A stretch of 45,821 nt of DNA, taken from assembly GCA_002361935.1 (NCBI GenBank), contig DESD01000035.1:12396-58216 (forward strand), given 5' to 3'. Below, piece by piece: positions 15,905 to 24,666 of this stretch. How positions within the stretch are numbered: the stretch's first letter is position 1; every line of letters starts with the position of its first letter. The notes under the pieces were generated by a model. It searched no databases. It was not told the origin of the DNA and worked only from the letters and a program-made list of their open reading frames with translations. Origin of the DNA: Ruminococcaceae bacterium UBA3323. GTDB lineage: Bacteria; Bacillota; Clostridia; Oscillospirales; Acutalibacteraceae. The translations under genes and the position numbers were made by a program.

Positions 15905-16801
15905 ATGGAAATCTTGTTATGGGCTTTAATCGGTATAATGGTTGTTGTCATTATTGCTTTGGTTATTAAAATTATCTTGCTTAAAAAATCTGCAAAGGAA
16001 ATTGAAGCAGCCTTTGCAGACAGGCTCGTAACGGATACCAACACGCTTATTGATATTTCCTCCTCTGATAAATATATGCAAAGCCTTGCCGCCTCCATTA
16101 ATGTACAGCTGAGAAGACTTCGCAAAGAGCGTCACCGCTTTGTGCAGGGGGATATGGAACTGAAAAATGCCGTTACAAATATTTCCCATGATTTAAGAAC
16201 ACCGCTTACGGCAATTTTCGGCTATCTTGATTTGCTTGAAAAGCAGGAAAAATCAGAATATGTTGAAAGATACTTAAAAATAATCGGCGAAAGATGTGAA
16301 AGCCTGCAAAGCTTAACGGAGGAACTTTTTGAATATTCCGTTATAATCACTGCTGATGAGGAATTTGAATCGGAAAAAATGGTTATAAACAATGCACTTG
16401 AGGAAAGCGTGGCAGGGTATTATGCAACGCTTGTTGAGCATAATATCAGTCCGGAAATTGATTTGCCCGAAGAAAGGGTTGTTTGCACTGCCAACCGCTC
16501 TGCACTGAATCGTATTTTTTCCAATCTGCTTAATAATGCCGTAAAATACAGCGGCGGAGATCTGAAGATTTCTCTTAACAAAAACGGTGTGGTTATTTTT
16601 GAAAATACGGCTTTCGGACTTGATGAGATTCAGGTGGGCAGGATTTTTAATCGGTTTTACACAGTTGAAAATGCAGGAAAATCAACAGGTCTGGGGCTTG
16701 CCATTTCAAAAACACTTGCCGAACAGATGGGCGGCAGCATTTCGGCGGAATATACAAATAATAAATTAAAGATTATTTTAAAGCTGCAATGCGAAAATTA
16801 A
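15905..16801 (+). CDS. Sensor histidine kinase with one N-terminal membrane segment
   Basis: A 298-residue kinase. Residues 3-27 form the only membrane segment; there is no outside domain. The H-box is NISHDLRTPLTAI (H95), followed by the N-box SNLLNNAVKYSG and G-box STGLGLAI. It is cotranscribed with the transporter and should phosphorylate the regulator at 13401. With no sensor domain, it may read the state of the ABC transporter in the membrane; BceS-type kinases do this but have two membrane segments. Good AAGGAGA upstream. Confidence 0.9.
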   Translation: MEILLWALIGIMVVVIIALVIKIILLKKSAKEIEAAFADRLVTDTNTLIDISSSDKYMQSLAASINVQLRRLRKERHRFVQGDMELKNAVTNISHDLRTPLTAIFGYLDLLEKQEKSEYVERYLKIIGERCESLQSLTEELFEYSVIITADEEFESEKMVINNALEESVAGYYATLVEHNISPEIDLPEERVVCTANRSALNRIFSNLLNNAVKYSGGDLKISLNKNGVVIFENTAFGLDEIQVGRIFNRFYTVENAGKSTGLGLAISKTLAEQMGGSISAEYTNNKLKIILKLQCEN

Positions 16802-16813
16802 AAAATATTTTTA

Positions 16814-16842
16814 TTGATTTACTTATATGTTTCCTGTATAAT
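16814..16842 (+). promoter_or_regulatory. Promoter just upstream of a terminator-like hairpin
   Basis: TTGATT (16814-16819), 17 bp, TATAAT (16837-16842). The predicted start near 16849 is only about 6 nt before the hairpin at 16855, so most transcripts may stop there. Confidence 0.6.
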
Positions 16843-16854
16843 ATATAAGTACAG

Positions 16855-16884
16855 ACGGCTGTACCGAGGGTACAGCCGTTTTTG
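16855..16884 (+). terminator. Terminator or attenuator between the kinase and the DUF1846 gene
   Basis: Perfect 11-bp stem ACGGCTGTACC-GAG-GGTACAGCCGT followed by TTTTG. It terminates the RR-ABC-HK operon and, because a promoter lies just upstream, may also attenuate transcription into the DUF1846 gene. A second TATAAT (16894-16899) follows. Confidence 0.85.
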
Positions 16885-16929
16885 CTTTTGTATTATAATT
16901 AGAAAATAGGATGGAAAGAGAAAAAGAAA

Positions 16930-18399
16930 ATGTATAAAGTAGGATTTGACAACAACAAGTATTTAAAAATGCAGTCGGAAAGAATCAAGGAAAGGATATC
17001 CGAATTCGGCGGAAAGCTTTATCTTGAATTCGGCGGAAAGCTGTTTGATGATTATCATGCTTCCCGTGTTTTGCCGGGCTTTGAGCCGGACAGCAAGCTT
17101 CAGATGCTGCTTCATATCAAGGATCAGGCAGAGGTTGTTATCGTTATCAGCACGGAAGATATTGTAAACAGCAAATTAAGAGCCGATCTTGGTATTACAT
17201 ATGATCTGGATGTTATCCGCCTTATTGATGCATTTACCGAAAGGGGACTTTTTGTTGGCAGTGTTGTGCTTACCAAATATGCTTCCCATCCAAGGGTAAC
17301 CGCCTTTGAGGAAAAGCTTAAGGCTCTCGGTTATCCTGTTTATCACCACTATGTTATTGAAGGCTACCCGTCTAATATCTCTCATATTGTAAGCGATGAG
17401 GGCTATGGCAAAAATGATTACATAGAAACAAGCCGTTCGCTTGTTGTTATTACTGCTCCCGGACCCGGAAGCGGTAAAATGGCAACCTGCCTTTCTCAGC
17501 TTTATCAGGAGAATAAGCGTGGAATTAAAGCGGGCTATGCAAAATTCGAAACTTTTCCGATATGGAATATTCCGCTTAATCATCCGGTTAATGCCGCCTA
17601 TGAAGCGGCAACCGCAGATTTAAATGATGTGAATATGATAGATCCGTGGCATCTTGAGGCTTATGGTAAAACCACCGTTAATTACAACCGTGATGTGGAA
17701 ATTTTTCCTGTTCTTCGTGCTATGTTTGAGGAAATTTACGGCGAATGCCCTTATAAATCTCCAACCGATATGGGCGTTAATATGGCAGGAAACTGCATTG
17801 TTGATGATGATGCCGTTTGTGAGGCGGCAAGGCAGGAGATTATCAGGCGCTATTTTGCCGCTCTTGACGCTGCTGTTAAGGGCACAGGCAGCAACAATGA
17901 GATTTATAAATTAGAGCTTCTTATGAAGCAGGCGGGCATAAGCGAAACCTCACGCAAATGCGTTGTTGCAGCAAGGAAGCTTTCCGAGGAAACAGGCGAG
18001 CCTGCGGCTGCAATAGAGCTTAATGACGGCGTGGTTATAAAGGGCAAAACCTCCAATCTTTTGGGCTGCGCTTCGGCAATGCTTTTAAATGCTTTAAAGC
18101 ATCTTGCAGGGCTTGATGATAAAATCCTGCTTATAACGCCTGAGGTTATTATTCCGGTTCAGGAGCTTAAAACAAATCATCTCGGAAATAAAAATCCAAG
18201 GCTGCATACGGATGAGGTGCTGATTGCGCTTTCCATTTCGGCAGTACGCGATAAAAATGCAGCAAGGGCAATGGAACAGCTGTGCAATCTTAAAAACTGT
18301 GAAATGCATACCTCTGTTCTTCTTTCGCCCATTGATGAAAATATTATGAAAAAGCTTGGGGTTCGCTTAACCTGCGATCCGAAGAAACAAAATAAATAA
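16930..18399 (+). CDS. DUF1846 family protein
   Basis: A 489-residue cytoplasmic protein that I recognise as DUF1846 (UPF0371) by the start KVGFDNNKYLKMQSERI, GGKLYLEFGGKLFDDYHASRVLPGF, the P-loop-like ITAPGPGSGKMATC (about 175-188) and NMAGNCIVDDDAVCEAA. A crystal structure exists for the family but no agreed reaction. Length is normal for the family. It sits 24 nt before pyrG. Confidence 0.85.
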   Translation: MYKVGFDNNKYLKMQSERIKERISEFGGKLYLEFGGKLFDDYHASRVLPGFEPDSKLQMLLHIKDQAEVVIVISTEDIVNSKLRADLGITYDLDVIRLIDAFTERGLFVGSVVLTKYASHPRVTAFEEKLKALGYPVYHHYVIEGYPSNISHIVSDEGYGKNDYIETSRSLVVITAPGPGSGKMATCLSQLYQENKRGIKAGYAKFETFPIWNIPLNHPVNAAYEAATADLNDVNMIDPWHLEAYGKTTVNYNRDVEIFPVLRAMFEEIYGECPYKSPTDMGVNMAGNCIVDDDAVCEAARQEIIRRYFAALDAAVKGTGSNNEIYKLELLMKQAGISETSRKCVVAARKLSEETGEPAAAIELNDGVVIKGKTSNLLGCASAMLLNALKHLAGLDDKILLITPEVIIPVQELKTNHLGNKNPRLHTDEVLIALSISAVRDKNAARAMEQLCNLKNCEMHTSVLLSPIDENIMKKLGVRLTCDPKKQNK

Positions 18400-18423
18400 T
18401 TTATATTTAAGGAGGATAAGACG

Positions 18424-20040
18424 GTGATTAAGAAAACAAAGTACATATTCGTTACAGGCGGCGTTGTAAGCGGGCTGGGCAAGGGAATAACTGCGGCATC
18501 CCTTGGCAGACTGCTTAAGGCAAGAGGACTGCGGGTTACAGCCCAGAAGCTTGATCCGTATCTCAATGTTGATCCGGGAACGATGAATCCTGTGCAGCAC
18601 GGCGAGGTTTTTGTAACGGATGACGGAGCAGAAACGGACTTGGATCTGGGCCATTATGAAAGATTTATTGATGAATCTCTTTCCCAGAATTCAAATCTTA
18701 CCTCGGGCAGGGTTTTCTGGAAGGTAATAACCGATGAGCGCAAGGGCGTTTACGGGGGAAAAACCGTTCAGATTATTCCGCATGTAACCAATGAAATAAA
18801 AAGATTTGTAGAGAAAAATCAGGAAACAGAGCCGGATGTCTGCTTTGTGGAAATCGGAGGAACAATCGGCGATATTGAAAGTCAGCCGTTTCTGGAAGCC
18901 ATCCGTCAGTTCTCTGTTGAATACGGCAGGGAAAACTGCCTTTTCATTCATGTAACGCTTGTTCCGTATCTTGCGGCCTCGGATGAGCTTAAATCAAAGC
19001 CAACCCAACACAGTGTTAAGGAAATGCTTTCAATCGGTATTCAGCCCGATATCATCGTCTGCCGAACGGAGCATCCGCTTTCCGATGACATTAAAACAAA
19101 GATTTCTCTTTTCTGCAATGTAGACAAGGAATGTGTTATTGAAAACAACAACTGTGATATTCTTTATGCGGTTCCTATGATGCTGAAGAAAGAGGGGCTT
19201 GATGAGGTTGTTATCAAAAAGCTTGGTCTTGCATGCGGCGAGCCTGACTTAACGGATTGGGAAAATATGCTTGCTGCACTTCGCACCCCTGTTCAGACCG
19301 TTAAAATTGCTATGGTAGGCAAATATGTTGAGCTGCACGACAGCTATATTTCGGTTAATGAAGCACTCAAGCACGGCGGTATTGAAACACGCTCTGCCGT
19401 TGATATCAGCTGGATAGACAGTGAAATGCTGGAGGGCGATGCAAATCTTGATGAAATTCTTGGTGATATGGACGGAATTCTTGTTCCCGGCGGCTTCGGA
19501 AGCAGAGGAATTGAGGGAAAGATCAAGGCCTGCAATTATGCAAGAACGCATAATATTCCGTATCTCGGCATATGCCTTGGTATGCAGATTGCCATTATTG
19601 AATTTGCAAGAAATGTGCTTGGACTTGAAGATGCAAATTCTGCCGAAATCAATCCGGATACGAAGCATCCCGTTATTGATATTCTTCCCGAGCAAAAGAA
19701 TGTTGCGGAAATGGGCGGAACCATGCGTCTCGGCAAATATCCCTGTGTGCTTAATCCGCAATCAAAGGCGTTTGCACTTTATAATAACTCTATGATTTAT
19801 GAGCGCCACCGCCACCGCTATGAGGTAAATAATGATTACAGAAATGAGCTTGAAAAGGGCGGAATGATTTTTGCCGGAACCTCTCCGGATAATCATATTG
19901 TTGAAATGATTGAAATACCGGATCATCCATGGTTTGTTGCCGGTCAGTTCCATCCCGAATTCAAAAGCAGACCGAATAAGCCTCATCCGCTTTTCCGCGG
20001 CTTTGTAACTGCTGCGGCAGAGCATTTGAAAAGTAAATAA
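18424..20040 (+). CDS. pyrG: CTP synthase
   Basis: Converts UTP, ATP and glutamine to CTP. The 538-residue protein has the amidoligase domain (1-270; FVTGGVVSGLGKGI, KLDPYLNVDPGTMNP, EIGGTIGDIES) and a class I glutamine amidotransferase domain (about 290-535; nucleophile Cys in LGICLGMQ, His-Glu in HPEF). It starts with GTG at 18424 after AAGGAGG. No attenuator-like C-rich initial transcribed region is seen upstream. Confidence 0.97.
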   Translation: MIKKTKYIFVTGGVVSGLGKGITAASLGRLLKARGLRVTAQKLDPYLNVDPGTMNPVQHGEVFVTDDGAETDLDLGHYERFIDESLSQNSNLTSGRVFWKVITDERKGVYGGKTVQIIPHVTNEIKRFVEKNQETEPDVCFVEIGGTIGDIESQPFLEAIRQFSVEYGRENCLFIHVTLVPYLAASDELKSKPTQHSVKEMLSIGIQPDIIVCRTEHPLSDDIKTKISLFCNVDKECVIENNNCDILYAVPMMLKKEGLDEVVIKKLGLACGEPDLTDWENMLAALRTPVQTVKIAMVGKYVELHDSYISVNEALKHGGIETRSAVDISWIDSEMLEGDANLDEILGDMDGILVPGGFGSRGIEGKIKACNYARTHNIPYLGICLGMQIAIIEFARNVLGLEDANSAEINPDTKHPVIDILPEQKNVAEMGGTMRLGKYPCVLNPQSKAFALYNNSMIYERHRHRYEVNNDYRNELEKGGMIFAGTSPDNHIVEMIEIPDHPWFVAGQFHPEFKSRPNKPHPLFRGFVTAAAEHLKSK

Positions 20041-20101
20041 TAAAGATATTGCCGTAGTTTATTATATACAAACAATGTATTGCAAAGCAGGTGGTGTCTT
20101 A

Positions 20102-20686
20102 ATGAAGAACGGTAAAAAGTTATTGAAGAATTCTGCTATAGCATTATTAGGGGCAATTATAGGATATTTATTATATTATTTTATCATTATGGAAGCTGTT
20201 CCGCTATTTATAGAAAGTTCGGGCATCAAATATATTGCCGTTAGTATTTTGGCTCTTGTTATAAGCATAGCAGGATGTATAGCCGCTTTGAACTTGATAA
20301 TAAATAGAAAAATAAATAAATATTTGTTTTTTATTATATGTGCTGCCTATTTTGCAGTATTATTTGCCGTACTGTTTCTGCGGTTTTCGATTGAACGTGT
20401 ATTTATATTTAATCCTCTAATCGGTTTAACAGATACTTTTTCAAACCGGGAAATGGCAATTCAAAGCTTTATGAATCTTGCAATATTTATCCCCATGGGA
20501 TATTTTGTGCGAAAGCTTACGTACAGCAAGCTTTTTATCTTTTCCATTGTGATACCTTTGGTAATTGAACTTGTTCAGGTTGCAGCAAAGCGCGGATTTT
20601 TCGATGTTTTCGATATTTTACTTTATTTTATCGGAATCAATATAGGGTATTTTATATTTAAGAAATGGAAGCTAATTGTGGAATAG
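20102..20686 (+). CDS. VanZ-like membrane protein
   Basis: A 194-residue protein with five predicted membrane segments and the VanZ core: a charged loop after FLRFS, NLAIFIPMGYFVRKL, then IELVQVAAKRGFFDVFDILL. VanZ relatives affect teicoplanin resistance or lipid flux; the exact role is unknown. ATG at 20102 has AGGTGG upstream. AT-richer codon use than its pyrG neighbour, but not clearly foreign. Confidence 0.8.
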   Translation: MKNGKKLLKNSAIALLGAIIGYLLYYFIIMEAVPLFIESSGIKYIAVSILALVISIAGCIAALNLIINRKINKYLFFIICAAYFAVLFAVLFLRFSIERVFIFNPLIGLTDTFSNREMAIQSFMNLAIFIPMGYFVRKLTYSKLFIFSIVIPLVIELVQVAAKRGFFDVFDILLYFIGINIGYFIFKKWKLIVE

Positions 20687-20806
20687 ATATTCATATATTG
20701 ATTGCAAATATTTTTATCAACAGAATTACTGTTTTATTAGGGTACGGAAATTTTTCAAAAGCATCTTTTCAAAATTTTAAATGAATAAAACAGGACGCTA
20801 TCACGA

Positions 20807-20820
20807 TTGACCATGGTCAA
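20807..20820. promoter_or_regulatory. 14-bp perfect palindrome upstream of the phosphoesterase gene
   Basis: TTGACCATGGTCAA, fully self-complementary, 92 nt before the gene start. A dimeric regulator site is likely. No regulator gene is adjacent. Confidence 0.5.
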
Positions 20821-20867
20821 ACAATATGATAAACGGTCGCGGATGATTGTTTTGTTATTCAGAATAA

Positions 20868-20886
20868 TGAAATCTCACTGATTTCA
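20868..20886. promoter_or_regulatory. Inverted repeat near the phosphoesterase ribosome binding site
   Basis: TGAAATC and GATTTCA with a 5-nt centre, ending 12 nt before AAGGGG. Either a second operator half or a small 5'-leader hairpin. Confidence 0.35.
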
Positions 20887-20911
20887 ATTTCAGTAAAAGG
20901 GGTAAATGTTT

Positions 20912-23011
20912 ATGAATAAGAAAACGGTTTTGATTATTTTCATACCTGTTTTAGCTTTAATTGCTGCGGCTGTTGTGCTTTTCCTTGTTTTGGGAATTGG
21001 CAGTTCAAAGGGCTATTCGGGAACCGTTACGGCGGACGGAAAGCCGATAGCGAACGTAAGCGTTTCCGATGGACGCAATGTGGTTAAAACAGATGAAAAC
21101 GGAAAATTTTTCCTCAAAGGGTACAGAAAAACCCGTTTTGTAACGGTTACTGCGCCCGCAGGCTACTGGACAGAGAAGTATTATATTTCTGCTAATAAGG
21201 AACAGGCAGAGGGCTATGATTTTGATTTGCAGAAATCGGATATTGCAGCAGGCTCTGCGCACAGCTTTCTTCAGATTTCAGACACCGAAATCGGAGAAAA
21301 CGGTGTTGGCGAATGGATAAATTATCTGAAGGCTATTGCCGAAACGGATAAGCCGGCATTTTTGATTCATACGGGGGATATATGCTATGAAGCAGGGCTG
21401 AAAAAGCATATTGGGGATATGAACACCGAAAATATGGGACTGCCGGTCCGTTATATTATCGGAAACCATGATTACGTAGACGGCGAATACGGCGAAGAGC
21501 TTTTTGAAAGCCTTTACGGTCCTGTATGGTATTCCTTTGAGGTTGGTAATGTTCATTATGTTGTTACACCGTTTCAGACAGGTGCGGACAGAAAATCAGC
21601 CTATAATAAAAATGACCGCTGGCGCTGGCTTGAAAATGATTTAGCGAATACAGACCCTGATATGAAAGTGGTTATGTTTAATCACAATACGCCTCCGAAT
21701 GATGATTATGTTATTTCCTTTGACAGGAAAGAGCTTGATTTGCAAAAGCATAGTCTGATTGCGTGGGTTTTCGGACATTATCATTATAATTATATTCAGG
21801 AAAACGAAAGCGGCATACTTAAGATAAGCACGGCTCGTCCGGACTGCGGCGGAATTGATTCCTCCGTAAGCGGCGCAAGAATGATAAATATTGCAGCGGA
21901 TGGAACAGTTACAACTGCAATGCATTATTATGATTTTGACGGCAATGTTCCCGAGGTTGAAACTGCAAAATGGGTAACGCAGCTTGAAGATAATATTCTT
22001 TTTACTGATACGGTTGTGAAGGATAATGTTATTTATACTGCAACAGTTGATGAGGATTATCCTGTTTCCTGCGGGATTTATGCGATGGATGCCGAAAACG
22101 GAAAGGTTATCTGGGAATATAAAACCTCAAACTCAATCAAAAATAATCTTGTACTTGAAGATAACAGGCTGTTCGCGCAGGATGCAGAGGGAAAGGTGTA
22201 TTGTATCGATGCAGAAAACGGTAAAGAGCTCTGGCTTGCAAAGGCAAATCTCGGAGGTTCACTTGCAACAAGCAGCGGCATAACGGTTGATAACGGTGTT
22301 GTTTATGCAGGCTGTGCAGCAGGCATAACGGCATATGATGCCGAAACAGGCAGAGTGATCTGGGAAAACATCAGAAACCACGGCGAGGCTTCACCTGCCG
22401 AATTTGTTGTTGCAGGGGATAAGCTTCTTGTAAGCTCACATTGGGATGCACTTGCTGCGCTTGATAAGAATACAGGCAAAAAGCTTTGGGAAAATCAGGA
22501 CGGCGATCTGCGTTTCCGCAGCTCAACACCTGCTGCCGTAGACGATAATACTTTGATTGCCGCCGATTCAAGTGCAATTATGATTATAGATGCAGGCAGC
22601 GGTGAGATAACACACAAGGATACCTTTGAGGATATCAATTTTTCTTCAAGCGCCCATCCGGTTATAGACGGCAATCTTGCTTATATTCCAACAGCCAATA
22701 AAGGTATTATTGCTTATGATCTGGATTCAATGTCTGTTGCATGGCAGTTTGAAACCGGCAAGGCTATGATTTACACTGCTCCGTACACAAGCGGCGATTC
22801 TCAGACGGTTGAACCTACTCCCGTTCTTAAAGACGGCTCGCTTATCTTCGGCGCGTCGGACGGCGTGCTTTATAAAATTTCCGCTAAAACAGGTGAACTT
22901 GAAAAATCCGTAAATATCGGTGCTCCGATATTCGGCTCTGCTGCACTGATCGGGGATGATGTCATCGTGTCTGATTTCAGCGGAAGAGTTATAAGAATAA
23001 ACAAATTTTAA
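20912..23011 (+). CDS. Membrane-anchored metallophosphoesterase with C-terminal PQQ-type beta-propeller
   Basis: A 699-residue extracytoplasmic protein. Residues 6-29 are an N-terminal membrane anchor or uncleaved signal. Residues 35-108 look like a carboxypeptidase-regulatory (Ig-like) domain (GKPIANVSVSDG, TDENGKFFLKG). Residues 115-335 are a calcineurin-like phosphoesterase: D124 (ISDTE; the usual D-x-H has Glu at 126), GD (155-156), GNHD (184-187), FNHN and FGHYH. Residues 350-699 contain repeats such as GIYAMDAENGKVIWEYKT and ITAYDAETGRVIWEN, the signature of PQQ-like propeller blades. It may cleave a phosphoester or bind a surface ligand. Paired with a sugar symporter downstream. ATG at 20912 fits AAGGGG better than the ATG at 20906. 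Confidence 0.85.
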   Translation: MNKKTVLIIFIPVLALIAAAVVLFLVLGIGSSKGYSGTVTADGKPIANVSVSDGRNVVKTDENGKFFLKGYRKTRFVTVTAPAGYWTEKYYISANKEQAEGYDFDLQKSDIAAGSAHSFLQISDTEIGENGVGEWINYLKAIAETDKPAFLIHTGDICYEAGLKKHIGDMNTENMGLPVRYIIGNHDYVDGEYGEELFESLYGPVWYSFEVGNVHYVVTPFQTGADRKSAYNKNDRWRWLENDLANTDPDMKVVMFNHNTPPNDDYVISFDRKELDLQKHSLIAWVFGHYHYNYIQENESGILKISTARPDCGGIDSSVSGARMINIAADGTVTTAMHYYDFDGNVPEVETAKWVTQLEDNILFTDTVVKDNVIYTATVDEDYPVSCGIYAMDAENGKVIWEYKTSNSIKNNLVLEDNRLFAQDAEGKVYCIDAENGKELWLAKANLGGSLATSSGITVDNGVVYAGCAAGITAYDAETGRVIWENIRNHGEASPAEFVVAGDKLLVSSHWDALAALDKNTGKKLWENQDGDLRFRSSTPAAVDDNTLIAADSSAIMIIDAGSGEITHKDTFEDINFSSSAHPVIDGNLAYIPTANKGIIAYDLDSMSVAWQFETGKAMIYTAPYTSGDSQTVEPTPVLKDGSLIFGASDGVLYKISAKTGELEKSVNIGAPIFGSAALIGDDVIVSDFSGRVIRINKF

Positions 23012-23080
23012 TAGAAAACAGTAAAATTTATCCCATGGCATAGCCAAACAATTTAACTGTATAAAAGAAAGGGTTTATAT

Positions 23081-24514
23081 ATGAAAGAAAGCAAAACCTT
23101 GTCCGTTAAATCTGCATTGATTTATGCCATGGGTATTTTTGGCGTTCAGATATTTATCGGCTATATGAACAGCTTTCAGACGGAATTCTACAATAAAATG
23201 TATTCTTCGTTTGACAGCAATATATTTTATGCTTCCGCAATTATCATCTTTGCGGCAAAGCTTATAAGCTGCGTTTTTGATCCTTTAATCGGCACAATGA
23301 TTGATAAAAGCTCGCTGAAAGGCGGCAAAATGCGCCCTTGGGTGCTTCGCAGTGCATTTCCGCTTGCTGTTTTAACAACGCTTATTTTTATTTATATTCC
23401 GTTTGATAAATTCGGCGGCAAAATGCTTCTTTATGCTTATATAACAGTGACTACGGTTTTGTGGAATATCGCTATGAGCTTTGCCGATATTCCGTCGCAG
23501 GGGATGCTTTCTCTTCTCTCTCCCGATGCTGAAGAACGAAATGTTGCCGCAAGCCTTTCCAATATTGCCAAAACGATGGCACTTGCGCTTCCCGGCGTGT
23601 TTGTAACCGTTGTTATGATGCTTCTGGGCATGATAAAGGGCGAAGGTAATTATGAGGACAGGGAGTATTATCTTATAACAGCGCTGGTTTTTCTTGTGCT
23701 CGGCACTTCTCTTATTTTACTTATGTATAAGAAAAATAAGGAAGCCGTTGTAAGCTCCGGATCCAATGGAGTTGTTTCCATAAAGGAAATGTTTTCCGAA
23801 ATGAAAAAAAACAAAATGATTTTTATTGTTTTTCTGATTAATATGCTTGGTTTTGCCCGTTCCATGGGGCTTATTGTATGTGTTCAGGCAAACGGTGCAC
23901 TGATTGGGAAAATCAATCTTTTCGGAATGGTTATGGATACAACTGCAGATGCAACATGGCTGCCGGGTCTGCTTGGCGGTGTTTCGGGGTTTATAGGAAT
24001 CTGCGTTGTGCCGCTGATTAATAAGAAGCTTGGTGAAAAGAAAACATATATCGGCTTTTCGGCTGCAACATTTCTATTCAATATGGCAGTTACCGTTTTT
24101 TATTGGCTGCTTCCGGAAAACAGCGCTTTGAGATACGGCAATCCGGCACTTTATATGATTATGCTTTTCCAGTTTGTCATTGGCTTTCTTACTGCGGCAA
24201 ATACATATATTCCGCTTGTTATGACTGCGGACATTGTGGATGATCGTCTTTATAAGACAGGAGAGCGCAGAGAGGGTGTTAACTATGCTATTCTGAGCCT
24301 TTCCATAAAGCTAAGCAATGCAATATGCGTTGCCGTCGGGCTTCTTCTTGTTGCAGTCTCGGGATATACGCAGGTTATTTATAAAACAGGCAGGATTCCT
24401 GCCCAAATGCAGAATATCATTATGTTTTCGTATATTGGCTTTGTCGGTGTATCGGCGCTCGTAAGTGCAATACCGATGTTCTTTTATAAAATAAACAGTA
24501 CAATCAGGCAATGA
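23081..24514 (+). CDS. GPH-family (MelB-like) glycoside/pentoside/hexuronide:cation symporter
   Basis: A 477-residue transporter with about 12 membrane segments. The first cytoplasmic loop, FDPLIGTMIDKSSLKGGKMRPW, is the family's D-P-x-x-G-x-x-x-D and G-R/K-x-R-P-W region, and DIPSQGML falls in the fourth helix region. Substrate is unknown. It lies 69 nt after the phosphoesterase-propeller gene with no terminator between, so imported sugar or phosphate-containing glycoside may be released outside by the phosphoesterase. That link is inference. Confidence 0.85.
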   Translation: MKESKTLSVKSALIYAMGIFGVQIFIGYMNSFQTEFYNKMYSSFDSNIFYASAIIIFAAKLISCVFDPLIGTMIDKSSLKGGKMRPWVLRSAFPLAVLTTLIFIYIPFDKFGGKMLLYAYITVTTVLWNIAMSFADIPSQGMLSLLSPDAEERNVAASLSNIAKTMALALPGVFVTVVMMLLGMIKGEGNYEDREYYLITALVFLVLGTSLILLMYKKNKEAVVSSGSNGVVSIKEMFSEMKKNKMIFIVFLINMLGFARSMGLIVCVQANGALIGKINLFGMVMDTTADATWLPGLLGGVSGFIGICVVPLINKKLGEKKTYIGFSAATFLFNMAVTVFYWLLPENSALRYGNPALYMIMLFQFVIGFLTAANTYIPLVMTADIVDDRLYKTGERREGVNYAILSLSIKLSNAICVAVGLLLVAVSGYTQVIYKTGRIPAQMQNIIMFSYIGFVGVSALVSAIPMFFYKINSTIRQ

Positions 24515-24557
24515 ACAGTAAACCGCTTTTGTTAAGACGTGTCAATTAAAAAATGAA

Positions 24558-24586
24558 TTTTGCTATTGCAGTATTTATATTATAAT
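24558..24586 (+). promoter_or_regulatory. Promoter of the split transketolase genes
   Basis: TATAAT (24581-24586) with TTTTGC (24558-24563) 17 bp upstream. The start near 24593 gives a leader of about 74 nt. Confidence 0.5.
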
Positions 24587-24618
24587 GTTAAAATAGCTGG
24601 GTAGCAAAAGAGATATCG

Positions 24619-24645
24619 GTTAATAAAGAAAAAAGCTTTGTTAAC
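24619..24645 (+). other. AU-rich leader hairpin before transketolase
   Basis: GTTAATAAAG (24619-24628) and CTTTGTTAAC (24636-24645), 10 bp with one T-G pair and an A-rich 7-nt loop, ending 9 nt before AAAAAGGAG. May stabilise the transcript or affect initiation. Confidence 0.35.
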
Positions 24646-24666
24646 TGCACAAAAAGGAGTTTAACT

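Noticed and set aside
16930..18399. DUF1846 protein as a P-loop kinase
   Set aside because: The GPGSGK stretch resembles a P-loop, but the rest of the protein does not follow kinase or GTPase patterns, so I kept the family name only.
19249..19761. 170-codon open frame antisense to pyrG
   Set aside because: Shadow frame; composition follows the complement of pyrG codons.
20687..20911. Hidden short gene in the gap before the phosphoesterase
   Set aside because: Open frames are under 15 codons and lack ribosome sites; only palindromes were supported.
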